DNA of 64,000 nt from VRUE01 sp044867925 (GTDB lineage: Bacteria; Actinomycetota; Thermoleophilia; Solirubrobacterales; 70-9). The notes beneath the pieces were generated by a model. It was not told the origin of the DNA, made no database searches, and saw only the letters and a list, made by a program, of their open reading frames with translations. Below are positions 41,716-49,898 of this stretch, one piece after another (the first letter of the stretch is position 1; the number at the start of each line of letters is the position of its first letter). The DNA lies in NCBI GenBank assembly GCA_044867925.1, contig JBIOVV010000118.1:1-64000 (forward strand), in the 5' to 3' direction. A program made the position numbers and the translations under genes.

Positions 41716-42585
41716 ATGGACGTGGTCCGCACGCCGGAGGAGAGTCTCGAAGGCCTGCCCGACTTCCCCTTCGAGTCGAGCTACACCGAGATCGACGGCC
41801 TGCGCCTGGCCTATCTCGACGAGGGCGAGGGCAAGCCTGTCGTCTTCTTCCACGGCGAGCCGACCTGGTCGTTCCTCTGGCGCAAGGTGATCCCGCCAGT
41901 GCGCGATGCCGGATATCGCTGCATCGCGCCCGATTACGCTGGCTTCGGCCGCTCCGACAAGCCCACCGACGTCGGCTGGTACACCTACGACCGCCACGTC
42001 GAGCTGATCTCGGCGCTGCTGGAGGAGCTTGACGTGCGCGACGCGACGGCGGTCGTGCACGACTGGGGAGGACCGATCGGGCTGCGCTTGGCGGTCGAGC
42101 ACCCGGATCGCTTCTCGCGCATCGTGATCATGGAGACCGGTCCCTTCACAGGCCACCAGCGGATGAGCGACGCCTGGCTCAAGTTCCGCGAGTTCGTCCG
42201 CGACAACGCCGACGTGCCGGTCGGGATGCTGGTCCGCGGCGGCTGCAAGGACGATCCCGGCGACGAGGTGATCGCCGCCTACGACGCGCCGTATCCGAGC
42301 CCTGAGTCGAAGGCCGGCGCGCGGGCCTTCCCGCTGATCCTGCCGACCGAGCCCGACGCGCCCGGCGCCGCCGAGGGCAAGGCCGTCGCCGACGCCCTGC
42401 GCGAGGACGAGCGGCCGACCCTGGTGCTCTGGGCCGACTCCGACCCGGTCCTTCCCTTCTCCGTGGGCGAGCGGGTCTCCGAGCAGCTCAACTATGCGCC
42501 GCCGCGCCCGGTCGAGAACGCCGGGCACTTCCTGCAGGAGGACGCCGGGCCGGAGATCGGCCGGATCATCGCCGAGTGGCTCTGA
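41716..42585 (+). CDS. Haloalkane dehalogenase-like alpha/beta hydrolase
   Basis: Alpha/beta hydrolase of 289 residues in the haloalkane dehalogenase subgroup. HGEPTWSFLWRKV has the halide-binding Trp and the oxyanion region. The nucleophile Asp with neighbouring Trp is in VVHDWGGPIG, the acid in WADSDPVLPF, and the catalytic His in NAGHFLQED. A catalytic triad of this type removes halide from haloalkanes, but relatives also act as epoxide hydrolases. ATG 41716 is preferred to an upstream in-frame start. The 3' end overlaps the convergent metallophosphoesterase remnant by 20 bases. Confidence 0.85.
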   Translation: MDVVRTPEESLEGLPDFPFESSYTEIDGLRLAYLDEGEGKPVVFFHGEPTWSFLWRKVIPPVRDAGYRCIAPDYAGFGRSDKPTDVGWYTYDRHVELISALLEELDVRDATAVVHDWGGPIGLRLAVEHPDRFSRIVIMETGPFTGHQRMSDAWLKFREFVRDNADVPVGMLVRGGCKDDPGDEVIAAYDAPYPSPESKAGARAFPLILPTEPDAPGAAEGKAVADALREDERPTLVLWADSDPVLPFSVGERVSEQLNYAPPRPVENAGHFLQEDAGPEIGRIIAEWL

Positions 42586-43692
42586 GCCGCTCGGCCGTGC
42601 GCTGAACCGCGCCCCGCAGCTCCTCGCGGGGTCGCTCGATCAGCAGGCGTTTGCGCCGGGGCGGGCCGTCGTCCCCGAGCCAGGTGACCGTGCCCGGCCA
42701 GTAGGGCCCGGGCGGGGCACCGGGGTGGTGGAAGACGTCGGCATAGACCCAGCTGCCTGTGTTGTGGAGCGTGCCGCCATCGGCCAGCGGCCACCCGGCG
42801 TCGCTCTCTTCGGGCCCGGCGCGGTGGGTGTGGCCGACGATCACGTGCTCGGCGTCGATCCGCAGCCGTCGCATCAGCTCGGTGGCCGCGGCGACGCCGT
42901 CGCGGGTGATCGCGGCGGCGGAGACGTCGGCAGCGAAGTCGGCCCTCAACATGCGGTTGAGGACCCAGATGCCGGCCGGGACGCCGGCGCCGATCGCGGC
43001 CTTGCGGGCGGCCCTGCCGATCGGCCCGTCCCGGCGGTCGGTTCCCGAGACCGCGCGCCAGGCCCACTCGGAGGGGCGGTTCGCCTTGCCGGCCAGGCCG
43101 CCGTCGGCGAGGCCGGAGGCGAAGCCGTAGAGCGGGCGCAGGATGCGCTCGTAGTCGCCGGGGAGGGCGGGTTCGGGCGGGCGGTTGCCGCCACGCATGA
43201 TCGCCGCCGCGGCGACGCACTCGAGGCGCGGCAGGGTCATGTGGCAGTCCATGTAGTGGCCGTGGGTGGCGAAGACGTCGTCGCGCAGCCAGACACCGGG
43301 ATAGGCGACGCTGAGCTCGGCCTCGCCGAGCCAGGAGTCGACCCGCGTCAGTGCCTCGCCCGCCGGCAGCGCGCGGTGCTCGAGCCGAGCTTGCCGCCGC
43401 CCAGGGCGAGCTCGTCCAGCAGCGGCTCGCCGAGGCGGTGGTCGTGGTTGCCGGGGACGAGGACGATGCGGCGCCCCGCCATCGCCTCGCCGAGCTCGGC
43501 GAAGAACGGCTGGGTCAGCTCGAGCACCCGCGCCAGCGGGAAGTCGCGCAGCTCGAGCACGTCGCCGAGCAGGACGAGGCGATCGGCCGCGGCGATCTCC
43601 TCGAGCAGGAGGGCGCGGATCGCGGGGTCGCTGACGAGGTCCTCGCCGGTGCCGCTGCCGAGGTGCAGGTCGGAGACGATCGCGGTGCGCAT
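42566..43692 (-). pseudogene. Metallophosphoesterase split by a frameshift
   Basis: A calcineurin-like metallophosphoesterase whose reading frame breaks near 43380-43390. The N-terminal frame (from ATG 43692) has VSDLHLGSGTG, VLLGDVLELRD and VPGNHDHR, then goes into KLGSSTARCRRARH and a stop. The continuing frame resumes as HRALPAGEALTRVDSW and then THGHYMDCHMTLPRLE and GHTHRAG, the C-terminal metal motifs. One extra base restoring a Leu-Glu pair would rejoin them. Either a true one-base deletion or a sequencing error is possible. The remaining gene looks well conserved, so decay would be recent. Confidence 0.8.
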
Positions 43693-43707
43693 CCCGCCCA
43701 ACCTAGC

Positions 43708-43752
43708 GGTGCAACGCGCTGTGTCCCTGTCGGGGCCGTAACGCGTTGCACC
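43708..43752. repeat. 45-base stem-loop with GGTGCAACGCG arms
   Basis: GGTGCAACGCG at 43708-43718 pairs perfectly with CGCGTTGCACC at 43742-43752. It shares the GGTGCAACG core and the exact 45-base length with the element at 21006-21050. It lies between two divergently arranged genes, upstream of the metallophosphoesterase start. Confidence 0.85.
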
Positions 43753-43793
43753 TGGTCTGGCTGCTCAGCCAGTCGTCTGGCTAGACTTGCCCG

Positions 43794-44711
43794 GTGCCCG
43801 AGTTCAGCGAAGAGCGCCTGGCGCCCTGCAACGGCATCGAGATCGCCTATCAGGAGATGGGGGACCCCGACGCCGAGCCGCTGTTCTTGGTGATGGGTCT
43901 GGCCACCCAGATGCTGGCCTGGGATGAGGAGCTCTGTTCGATGCTGGCCGAACGCGGCTTCCGCGTGGTGCGCTTCGACAACCGCGACATCGGCCACTCG
44001 ACCTGGCTCGACGGCGCGCCGCTGCCGGGCCGCCTCGACCTGCTGCTCCGTCGCTCAGAGGGATCTGCCTATCGGCTCTCCGACATGGCAGCGGACACGG
44101 TCGGGCTGATGGACCACCTCGGCATCGATTCCGCGCACGTCGCCGGCATCTCGATGGGCGGGATGATCGGCCAGACCCTGGCGATCGAGCACCCCGAGCG
44201 AGTCCGCTCGCTGGTCTCGATGCACTCGACCACCGGCAACCGCTGGGTCGGCACGCCGACGTTCAAAGTCTTCGCCCTGATGCTGTCCGAGGCGCCGCGC
44301 GACCGCGAGGGCTTCATCAAGCGCATCGCCAAGACCTACGAGCTGATCGGCTCGCCTGCCTACCCGACCGACGAGGAGCGCCTGCTCCGGGTGGCGGAGG
44401 GCTCCTGGGAGCGAGGCCACAACCCGCGCGGGGTGCTGCGCCAGCTGCACGCGATCGTCGCCTCGGGCGACCGCACCGCGGCGCTGCGCAAGCTCGACCT
44501 GCCGGTGACCGTGATCCACGGCACCCGCGACACCCTGATCCGTCCCAGCGGCGGCCGCGCCACCGCGCGCGCCATCCCCGGCGCCCGCCTGCACCTCATA
44601 GAGGGCATGGGCCACGACCTGCCCCGCGAGATCTGGCCGATCTTCGCCGACGAGTTCGCCGGTACCGCCTCCCGAGCGGGCGCGCAGCTTCGCGCCCACC
44701 AGCCCGCCTGA
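43794..44711 (+). CDS. Alpha/beta hydrolase
   Basis: Alpha/beta hydrolase of 305 residues. The nucleophile elbow is GISMGG, the oxyanion region lies near PLFLVMGLATQML, the acid is likely in HGTRDTLI and the catalytic His in GMGHDLP. An N-terminal FDNRDIGHST segment is typical of the esterase/lactonase-like group. GTG 43794 begins the frame. The substrate is unknown. It ends one base before the convergent tRNA-Leu gene. Confidence 0.85.
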   Translation: MPEFSEERLAPCNGIEIAYQEMGDPDAEPLFLVMGLATQMLAWDEELCSMLAERGFRVVRFDNRDIGHSTWLDGAPLPGRLDLLLRRSEGSAYRLSDMAADTVGLMDHLGIDSAHVAGISMGGMIGQTLAIEHPERVRSLVSMHSTTGNRWVGTPTFKVFALMLSEAPRDREGFIKRIAKTYELIGSPAYPTDEERLLRVAEGSWERGHNPRGVLRQLHAIVASGDRTAALRKLDLPVTVIHGTRDTLIRPSGGRATARAIPGARLHLIEGMGHDLPREIWPIFADEFAGTASRAGAQLRAHQPA

Positions 44712-44712
44712 G

Positions 44713-44796
44713 TGCGGCTGAGAGGAGTCGAACCTCCACGGAGTTTCCCCCACACGGACCTGAACCGTGCGCGTCTACCAGTTCCGCCACAGCCGC
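44713..44796 (-). tRNA. tRNA-Leu (CAG)
   Basis: Class II tRNA of 84 bases on the minus strand. Acceptor GCGGCTG (complement of 44790-44796) pairs CAGCCGC. Anticodon stem CACGG/CCGTG encloses TTCAGGT, giving CAG. CCA is not encoded. Confidence 0.95.
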
Positions 44797-44888
44797 AAGG
44801 CCAGGCAATCTACCGATTCCCGGCACCCAACCCCCAGCGCCCCGGCCCGACGACCCACCCGCCCCGCTCGCTAGAATGCCCGCTCCCC

Positions 44889-44961
44889 GCCGCTATCGTC
44901 TAGGGGACTAGGACGCCGGATTCTCAGTCCGGAAACCGGGGTTCGAATCCCCGTAGCGGTA
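44889..44961 (+). tRNA. tRNA-Glu (CUC)
   Basis: Seventy-three bases. Acceptor GCCGCTA at 44889-44895 pairs TAGCGGT at 44954-44960 with a G1-U72 pair. Anticodon stem CCGGA/TCCGG encloses TTCTCAG, giving CTC. Sequence composition changes right after it, so it may mark the left end of the accessory region. Confidence 0.93.
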
Positions 44962-45308
44962 TGGCTCTAGCAAGCCGATTGCATCCGTGAGAGGGCCATT
45001 TTCTTGTCTGACGGTAACGCTCACGGCAACAGGTGCCAGGCACGTCGCGGAATCGGCAGCGCTCGCGCGGCTCGAGGAGACGCCGTTGCTGTTACCGCCG
45101 TGTTGCCGTGACGCTGAGGATTCTGTTGCCGTTGTTGCCGCCATTTGGGTGAAGGCGGAATTTTAGCTCTCCGGGGCCGGTATTCCCTCGCTCGCCTCCG
45201 ATCCTGGCCCATGGTTACGACGTACGCCTGTCAGAGCCTTCGGTCGGCGCATTGGCTGGAGCGACCGTTGGGCGGATCCGGCAGAGAGATTGCTGCAGCT
45301 CAAGTGGT
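44962..45308. other. Gene-free stretch after tRNA-Glu
   Basis: No convincing gene. The first 190 bases contain repeated GTTGCCG and GTTACCG words without regular spacing. Composition is less GC-biased than the core genes. No integrase remnant and no copy of the tRNA 3' end were seen. Confidence 0.5.
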
Positions 45309-45530
45309 TCAGCGAGCGTGGTGTGGGCGTGGGCCCCCGAAATCGCTCCTCAGCGCCTGCTTGAGGGAGCGGGTGAGCAGAGACGTAATTTGCTGAGCTC
45401 GCTCCTGTGCCGCCCGCTCGATCAATGATCCGGCGAATCGCGGAGCAAAGATGAGCGTCCCGATCACGACGATCGCCGCGAGGCGCGGCCATGCCCGACT
45501 TCCGAGCGAGAGGATTTCAAAGGTCTCCAT
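45309..45530 (-). CDS. Possible small membrane protein
   Basis: A 73-residue frame starting ATG 45530 with one hydrophobic segment (about 13-30, PRLAAIVVIGTLIFAP) and a charged helical tail. It ends GGPRPHHAR. A weak AAGG lies upstream. It could be a small single-span protein, but it stands alone in a gene-poor stretch and has no recognised family, so it may also be a chance frame. Confidence 0.35.
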   Translation of the reverse strand: METFEILSLGSRAWPRLAAIVVIGTLIFAPRFAGSLIERAAQERAQQITSLLTRSLKQALRSDFGGPRPHHAR

Positions 45531-46346
45531 GAGCCTTGAGCTTAAGTGGCGCTTCGGCGGGTCGTGCATGGCGCCCGTGGATTCGAGGCCCATCTGCCTG
45601 TATGGCCGCGACCCATGCAGGCGCGTCGCAAGGGCCGACCAGCATTACGAGCGAAAATTTTAGGAATCACGGCGGCCGCGTTTGCGTCCTCCATATCTAG
45701 AGAAGTAACCGGGCATTACTCCATACGTAAGCGTGATTCGAGGCGATGTTCTTCAGTTCGTGCCTGAACTCAGTGCTCTAGCTTGTTCGTCGCGACTTGG
45801 CTCAAACGCCCTGCTCGCTGATGGGCGGGTTCCGGTTGGCAGAGGCCCCTACCCCCCGCGGGGAGGCAGGGCGCTCGCCGACGGTGGGACCGGAGGCTTA
45901 CGGCACGGACGCTCCAACGCGGCCAGGTACCAGCTTCCCCCGCTCGCGCCCGTCTACCCGCGGCAGTGCATGTCGCCGCTCTGGACTATCAAGACGCGCC
46001 GGACGTAGGCACACGCGCGTCTCTGGGCAGCCTGGCGGACCCCTTCTGACGGCCGCCCCGGCGCTGTTGCGAGTTCGCGTGCTGGTGAGATTGCCTTGAC
46101 CGACTGTGGTCGGCAACCCGAGCCCACCCCGACTCAGCGCCACCTCTGACGCCACGTCGCGAACCGGCGGCTGCAGCTTCTCCGGTGGCCGAGACAATGC
46201 CCTTCGATTCGGACAGATCCGCATCGGAGACGGCCCGCCCGCGGGTTTCCGTCCGGTGAGCGGTCGATTGTGTGGCGAATGGACAGCAGGCCCATTGCAC
46301 TGCGGGCTGTAGAACCGGTGCGAAGCTATTTCCTATCCTGTTGGCA
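45531..46346. other. Gene-poor stretch before the DprA-like gene
   Basis: About 800 bases without a supported gene. Open frames here are short, Arg/Pro-rich and overlap each other on both strands. Base composition changes between AT-richer parts (about 45650-45760) and GC-rich parts. It could hold promoter and noncoding sequence of the island, but I see no specific signal. Confidence 0.45.
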
Positions 46347-47438
46347 ATGACTACTAGATCGTCATCCCCTGGCTCATACGGCGATCTCGCCTCGCCGCAC
46401 AGTGCGGCTGGGCTCTTGGCGCTTCAATCGCTCAAAGGCGTCGGGCCAAAGACCGCGCTTCGGGTCGCTTCATTCAGCGACCAGCTCGAGCCTCTGCTCG
46501 CTGAACGAAGCCTCAACTGGGATCTCCTCCTCGAGGGTGCGCAGCAGGAGCTCGACAGGTTGGCAGAGCATGAGATCAAGGCGATCTCGATCTTTGACTC
46601 GGACTATCCGGCCCGTCTGCGCGGGATTCAGGATCCGCCCCTGGTGCTCTTCCTCCATGGTTCGTTGCAAGCGCTCGGCGAGGAGAGGGTCGTGGCAGTG
46701 GTGGGAACCCGCGAGCCGACCGATTTCGGTTGCAGCGCGACCGAGGAGATAGTCATGGCCCTCGCTGCCGAGAGCTGGGTCGTGGTCAGCGGCCTGGCCC
46801 TGGGGATCGACGGGATCGCCCACGGTGCGGCGCTCAAGCACCACACGACCACCGTCGCGGTTCTCGCCGGAGGCCTCGACCGGATCTATCCCAAACAGCA
46901 CGAGGAGATGGCCAGGGCGATCGCGGACTGCGACGGCGCTCTGGTCACAGAGCAGCGCTGGGGAACACCTCCGGCGCGCGCGAGCTTCGTGCGGCGAAAC
47001 AGGATTCAGACGGGCCTGTCTGTCGCGGTGGTGGTGACCCAAACGGGAATCGTCGGTGGCACCATGCATACCGTCCGCCATGCAGCTGCCCAGGGTCGTC
47101 CTGTCTTCTGCGCGGAGCCGCACACCGACAACGAGAAGAACCGCGGCCTTCGCGTCCTGCTCGAGACGCCGGCAAACCGATTGTGGAAAGAGCTGCCGGC
47201 CTGGAAGGACGCCGAGTCACTCTGCCGCCGCCTCGGCAGCGAGCCGCTTGCGCGCCCGATCACCAAGCACAACCTCGACCAGGTGATGGACTCCTTGAGG
47301 CAGGCCATCGAAACCGATCCTCAAACCGTCCCCTCTGAGCGGTGGCGGCCGGAGTTCGGTCCCCTCGGCGAGCAGCGAGAGCGCGACGAGGTCGAGCGCG
47401 ATGACGCGCAGGCCCCACTGTTCGCGATCTCAGACTGA
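46347..47438 (+). CDS. DprA/Smf-like protein, putative ShosA-type antitoxin
   Basis: DprA-family protein of 363 residues. It has an N-terminal helix-hairpin-helix (LKGVGPKTALRVASF), then the Rossmann-like DprA core: VAVVGTREPTDFG, VSGLALGIDGIAHGAA and VLAGGLDRIYPKQH, and FVRRNRIQTGLS. DprA proteins bind single-stranded DNA and load RecA during transformation. Here, however, the gene faces a HAD-phosphoribosyltransferase gene with only 9 bases between, the partner combination of the ShosTA toxin-antitoxin defence system, in which the DprA-like protein is the antitoxin. It lacks competence neighbours, so an immune role is favoured. ATG 46347 starts the conserved part. Confidence 0.8.
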   Translation: MTTRSSSPGSYGDLASPHSAAGLLALQSLKGVGPKTALRVASFSDQLEPLLAERSLNWDLLLEGAQQELDRLAEHEIKAISIFDSDYPARLRGIQDPPLVLFLHGSLQALGEERVVAVVGTREPTDFGCSATEEIVMALAAESWVVVSGLALGIDGIAHGAALKHHTTTVAVLAGGLDRIYPKQHEEMARAIADCDGALVTEQRWGTPPARASFVRRNRIQTGLSVAVVVTQTGIVGGTMHTVRHAAAQGRPVFCAEPHTDNEKNRGLRVLLETPANRLWKELPAWKDAESLCRRLGSEPLARPITKHNLDQVMDSLRQAIETDPQTVPSERWRPEFGPLGEQRERDEVERDDAQAPLFAISD

Positions 47439-47447
47439 ACGTCTTCC

Positions 47448-48686
47448 TCAGAGGTCCTCAGACCATCCGCACCCCTGCCAGTAGCGGCTGCAGCCGCGGA
47501 ACTGCTCGCCGGTGTAGCTGTTGCGCTTAACTTTTATTCGGCCCCCAAACTCCTCCCCGCAGAGCGGGCAGGGCTCGGGAAGGCTGTCCTGGGCCACACC
47601 GGCGACGAGGATCGTTACTCCTCCCGCGCCGGCTGCGGCCAGGGCATCTCGGCAGGCGCCCGCGGTAGAGCCGGAGGTAAAGACATCGTCGATCAGAATG
47701 ATTCGCTCGCCGTCCAGGTCGCGGGTCGCCTCGAAGCGTTCGCGGTTCTTCGCTTCGCGCTGATCGCGGGGGACGTGCTTGTAGCCCTCGACCGCGTGTC
47801 TCATCGCCAAAAGGTCTCCTGCATCTTCTGCGTCGAAGACCTCGGCGAGGGCTGCCCGGGCGGCGGTGAAGCGATCGCCGGAATCGTCGGGGGCGGGGGG
47901 GACCGAGGCGATCAGCGCCGGCGTGTTGGTGAAGCGCAGCGCTCCAAGGGCGCCGAAAGTCTCGGCGAGCTCCTCTTGGCGGGGGGCCTCCTCCTTGGCG
48001 TCGATGATCAGACGGGAGAGAGCGTGCTCGGGGTAGCGGCGATCTCCCCACTGGAAGTAGCGTCCGAGCCCCAGTGTGCTGCCGCCGAGCTGCAGAAGCG
48101 AGCCCCAGTGGGGAGTCGGCTCCTCTCCCGCCGCTACCACCTCGCCGATTGGGCTGAGGCCCACGTCTCCCTCGAGGGCCTCGAGCAGGCGGCTCGGGCG
48201 GTCGACGGCGATGTCGGGCCAGCCGTGGCGCCAGGATTCCGGTATGTGCTGATCCCAACAGACCCCGATCGAGGCCATCCCTGCTGCGGCGGCGGCTTCG
48301 AAGTCCGCGACGCTGTCGCCTATGTAGACGCATTCGGCTGGGTCGCTCTGAAGGGCGCGCGCCACCGTGATCAGTCCGGTCGGGTCGGGCTTACGGGGAA
48401 ACCGGTCCGAGCCGGTGACCATCTCGTCGACCTTGATCTTGTGGCGGCGCAGCAGGGCATCCGCATAGTGCTCGGGGCTGTGGGTGAGGACTCCGACCGC
48501 CATGCCCCGGTCGCGCGCGGCCTTTGGCAAAGAGGCGACAGCCGGTTGGCCCTCTGCGATCTCGAAGGGCACTACGGAGTCAAGCCCCGCCATTACCGCC
48601 GCCCAATCCCGCCGCGCGCGTGCTTCGAAAAGCGCCCTGGAGTCCAGCAGGGTCTCGTCTAGATCGAAGATGGCTGTGCTAATCAT
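47448..48686 (-). CDS. HAD phosphatase - phosphoribosyltransferase - zinc ribbon fusion, putative ShosT-type effector
   Basis: A three-part protein of 412 residues. Residues about 1-170 form a complete HAD phosphatase: IFDLDETLLDS, the Thr of GVLTHS, KPDP and YIGDSVADFEA. Residues about 180-370 form a PRTase-type domain with binding loop ILIDDVFTSGSTAGA. Residues about 375-412 form a zinc ribbon like those of topoisomerase I, with CPLCG and GCSRYWQGCGW. PRTase toxins paired with a DprA-like antitoxin are known as ShosTA. The convergent arrangement with the DprA gene is inferred to be one functional pair. What substrate it acts on cannot be read. Confidence 0.8.
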   Translation of the reverse strand: MISTAIFDLDETLLDSRALFEARARRDWAAVMAGLDSVVPFEIAEGQPAVASLPKAARDRGMAVGVLTHSPEHYADALLRRHKIKVDEMVTGSDRFPRKPDPTGLITVARALQSDPAECVYIGDSVADFEAAAAAGMASIGVCWDQHIPESWRHGWPDIAVDRPSRLLEALEGDVGLSPIGEVVAAGEEPTPHWGSLLQLGGSTLGLGRYFQWGDRRYPEHALSRLIIDAKEEAPRQEELAETFGALGALRFTNTPALIASVPPAPDDSGDRFTAARAALAEVFDAEDAGDLLAMRHAVEGYKHVPRDQREAKNRERFEATRDLDGERIILIDDVFTSGSTAGACRDALAAAGAGGVTILVAGVAQDSLPEPCPLCGEEFGGRIKVKRNSYTGEQFRGCSRYWQGCGWSEDL

Positions 48687-48997
48687 GTTTTCCCAGGGAA
48701 TTCCAGGCCGCCCGTGCGTGCGGCAGTAACGGGCGCCTCAGGACAGCACCCCACCGTTACCTAATATACGACCGCCTTTTTCGCTTAACGCGGGTCGCTC
48801 GAAGCCCAAGCAGTAGGCACCCCTTGGCTAGCTTCCGCCGGACAATGAGCGAGCTTCTGAGTCGCGATTAGCGCTGATCGGCGTGCGAGCGGCATTGCCC
48901 AGCGTAGGTATGCGCAGCGCTTAGTCGCCACTGAGCGTGGGGTCTCGGCGGACTCGACCGGTAGCGCCTAAGGGCGGAGTGATAGAACGGCGCACGG
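48687..48997. other. Intergenic region between the PRTase fusion and the next gene
   Basis: No gene seen. It contains CGCCCGT and ACGGGCG as a small inverted repeat just upstream of the PRTase start, and an AT-richer patch (TAATATAC near 48761) that could be promoter material for either flanking gene. The signals are too weak to assign. Confidence 0.4.
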
Positions 48998-49600
48998 ATG
49001 GAGGCTTTCGAGACGTTCGTCGCGCTCGCCCTCGAGGAGGATGGGTTCATCGTCTCGCCCGCTGTGAAGTTCCCCGTGCGGCGCCGCGTTCGCAAGGCAT
49101 CCCGACCGGAGTTTCAAGAGCACGGCTACGAGGTCGACCTCGTAGCTGCTCGGGCTGACAGGTTGGTCCTGGCCACGGTGAAGTCATTCCTGGGGTCGCG
49201 AGGTGTGGCCGCTGAGGCGGTGATGGGGGAAACGAGCGACGAGCGCCGCGCGGGCCTCTATCGGCTGCTGAACGACCCGGTGATTCGCGATGGGGTTGTA
49301 AAGGCTGCCGGGGAGCGTTACGGATACGAGTCCAAGCAGATCGAGCTGCGGCTGTATGCGGGAAGATTCGCGGGCCGACGAGCAGGTGAGCACGAGCGTC
49401 GCATCCGTGAGTGGGCAGCATGCCAGCGCGTCGGAGCGGGGTCGATCGGAGTCGTCGGGCTGGAGGAGGTCGTTCGAAAGGTGCGGCTTGCGGCGGGACG
49501 CAAGCAGTATCGGGACAACGCGGCCCTGGTCGCGGTCAAGGTTCTCGCCGAGGCCGGCCAGCTGGTGGCGTTGGAGAGGCCCGGCCCCGACGGAGCGTAG
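48998..49600 (+). CDS. Nuclease-like hypothetical protein
   Basis: A protein of 200 residues. The early part resembles a PD-(D/E)XK fold: an N-terminal helix (FETFVALALEEDGF), then EVDLVAARADRLVLATVKSF, where the Asp and Lys are right but the usual Glu is replaced by Thr. The rest is helical and Arg-rich. It could be a degenerate nuclease fold or a structural homologue. It lies inside the presumed defence-rich island after the ShosTA-like pair. Function unknown. Confidence 0.6.
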   Translation: MEAFETFVALALEEDGFIVSPAVKFPVRRRVRKASRPEFQEHGYEVDLVAARADRLVLATVKSFLGSRGVAAEAVMGETSDERRAGLYRLLNDPVIRDGVVKAAGERYGYESKQIELRLYAGRFAGRRAGEHERRIREWAACQRVGAGSIGVVGLEEVVRKVRLAAGRKQYRDNAALVAVKVLAEAGQLVALERPGPDGA

Positions 49601-49898
49601 GCGCGATGCCGGAAGACCGGTCGCCAGCGCGAGGCTGGTGGCGATGTGGCGATCGTCGTGTCGGCGAAGGCGCAGATCGTGGCGGCAAACCCAGAATTAA
49701 CGGGAAGGGCGCGCCAAGTGGGCTTAGCGGACCATTCTTCCGAGGAGGAATGCTCCGGCCAAGGCGACGGCGAACGTGGACTTCACGCCAACTGCCGGCA
49801 GGGATCCCAGTACGCCGAGCAGGATGCCCAGGTCGGCCTTTTCGATCTCGACCTTGGCCTTCGAATTGGGTCCCGCCCTGGCTCTACGCTTATGGCTC
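49601..49898. other. Intergenic stretch with ambiguous small frames
   Basis: No firm gene. On the minus strand a 58-codon frame from 49900 to 49724 has one hydrophobic stretch (GILLGVLGSLPAVGV) and would share its ATG region with the next plus-strand gene (CATG overlap). No ribosome site supports it. Confidence 0.35.

Noticed and set aside
41608..42528. Extended minus-strand frame upstream of the small membrane protein
   Set aside because: It is antisense to the dehalogenase-like gene. The hydrophobic protein starts naturally at ATG 41607.
44940..44965. Attachment site at the tRNA-Glu 3' end
   Set aside because: I looked for a second copy of the tRNA end to the right and found none by eye within the window.
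44990..45145. GTTGCCG/GTTACCG repeats as a possible CRISPR or iteron array
   Set aside because: The words are irregularly spaced, there are no equal-length spacers and the copies are only 6-7 bases.
45898..46300. Overlapping open frames on both strands before the DprA-like gene
   Set aside because: They are Arg/Pro-rich, mutually overlapping and without domain or ribosome site.
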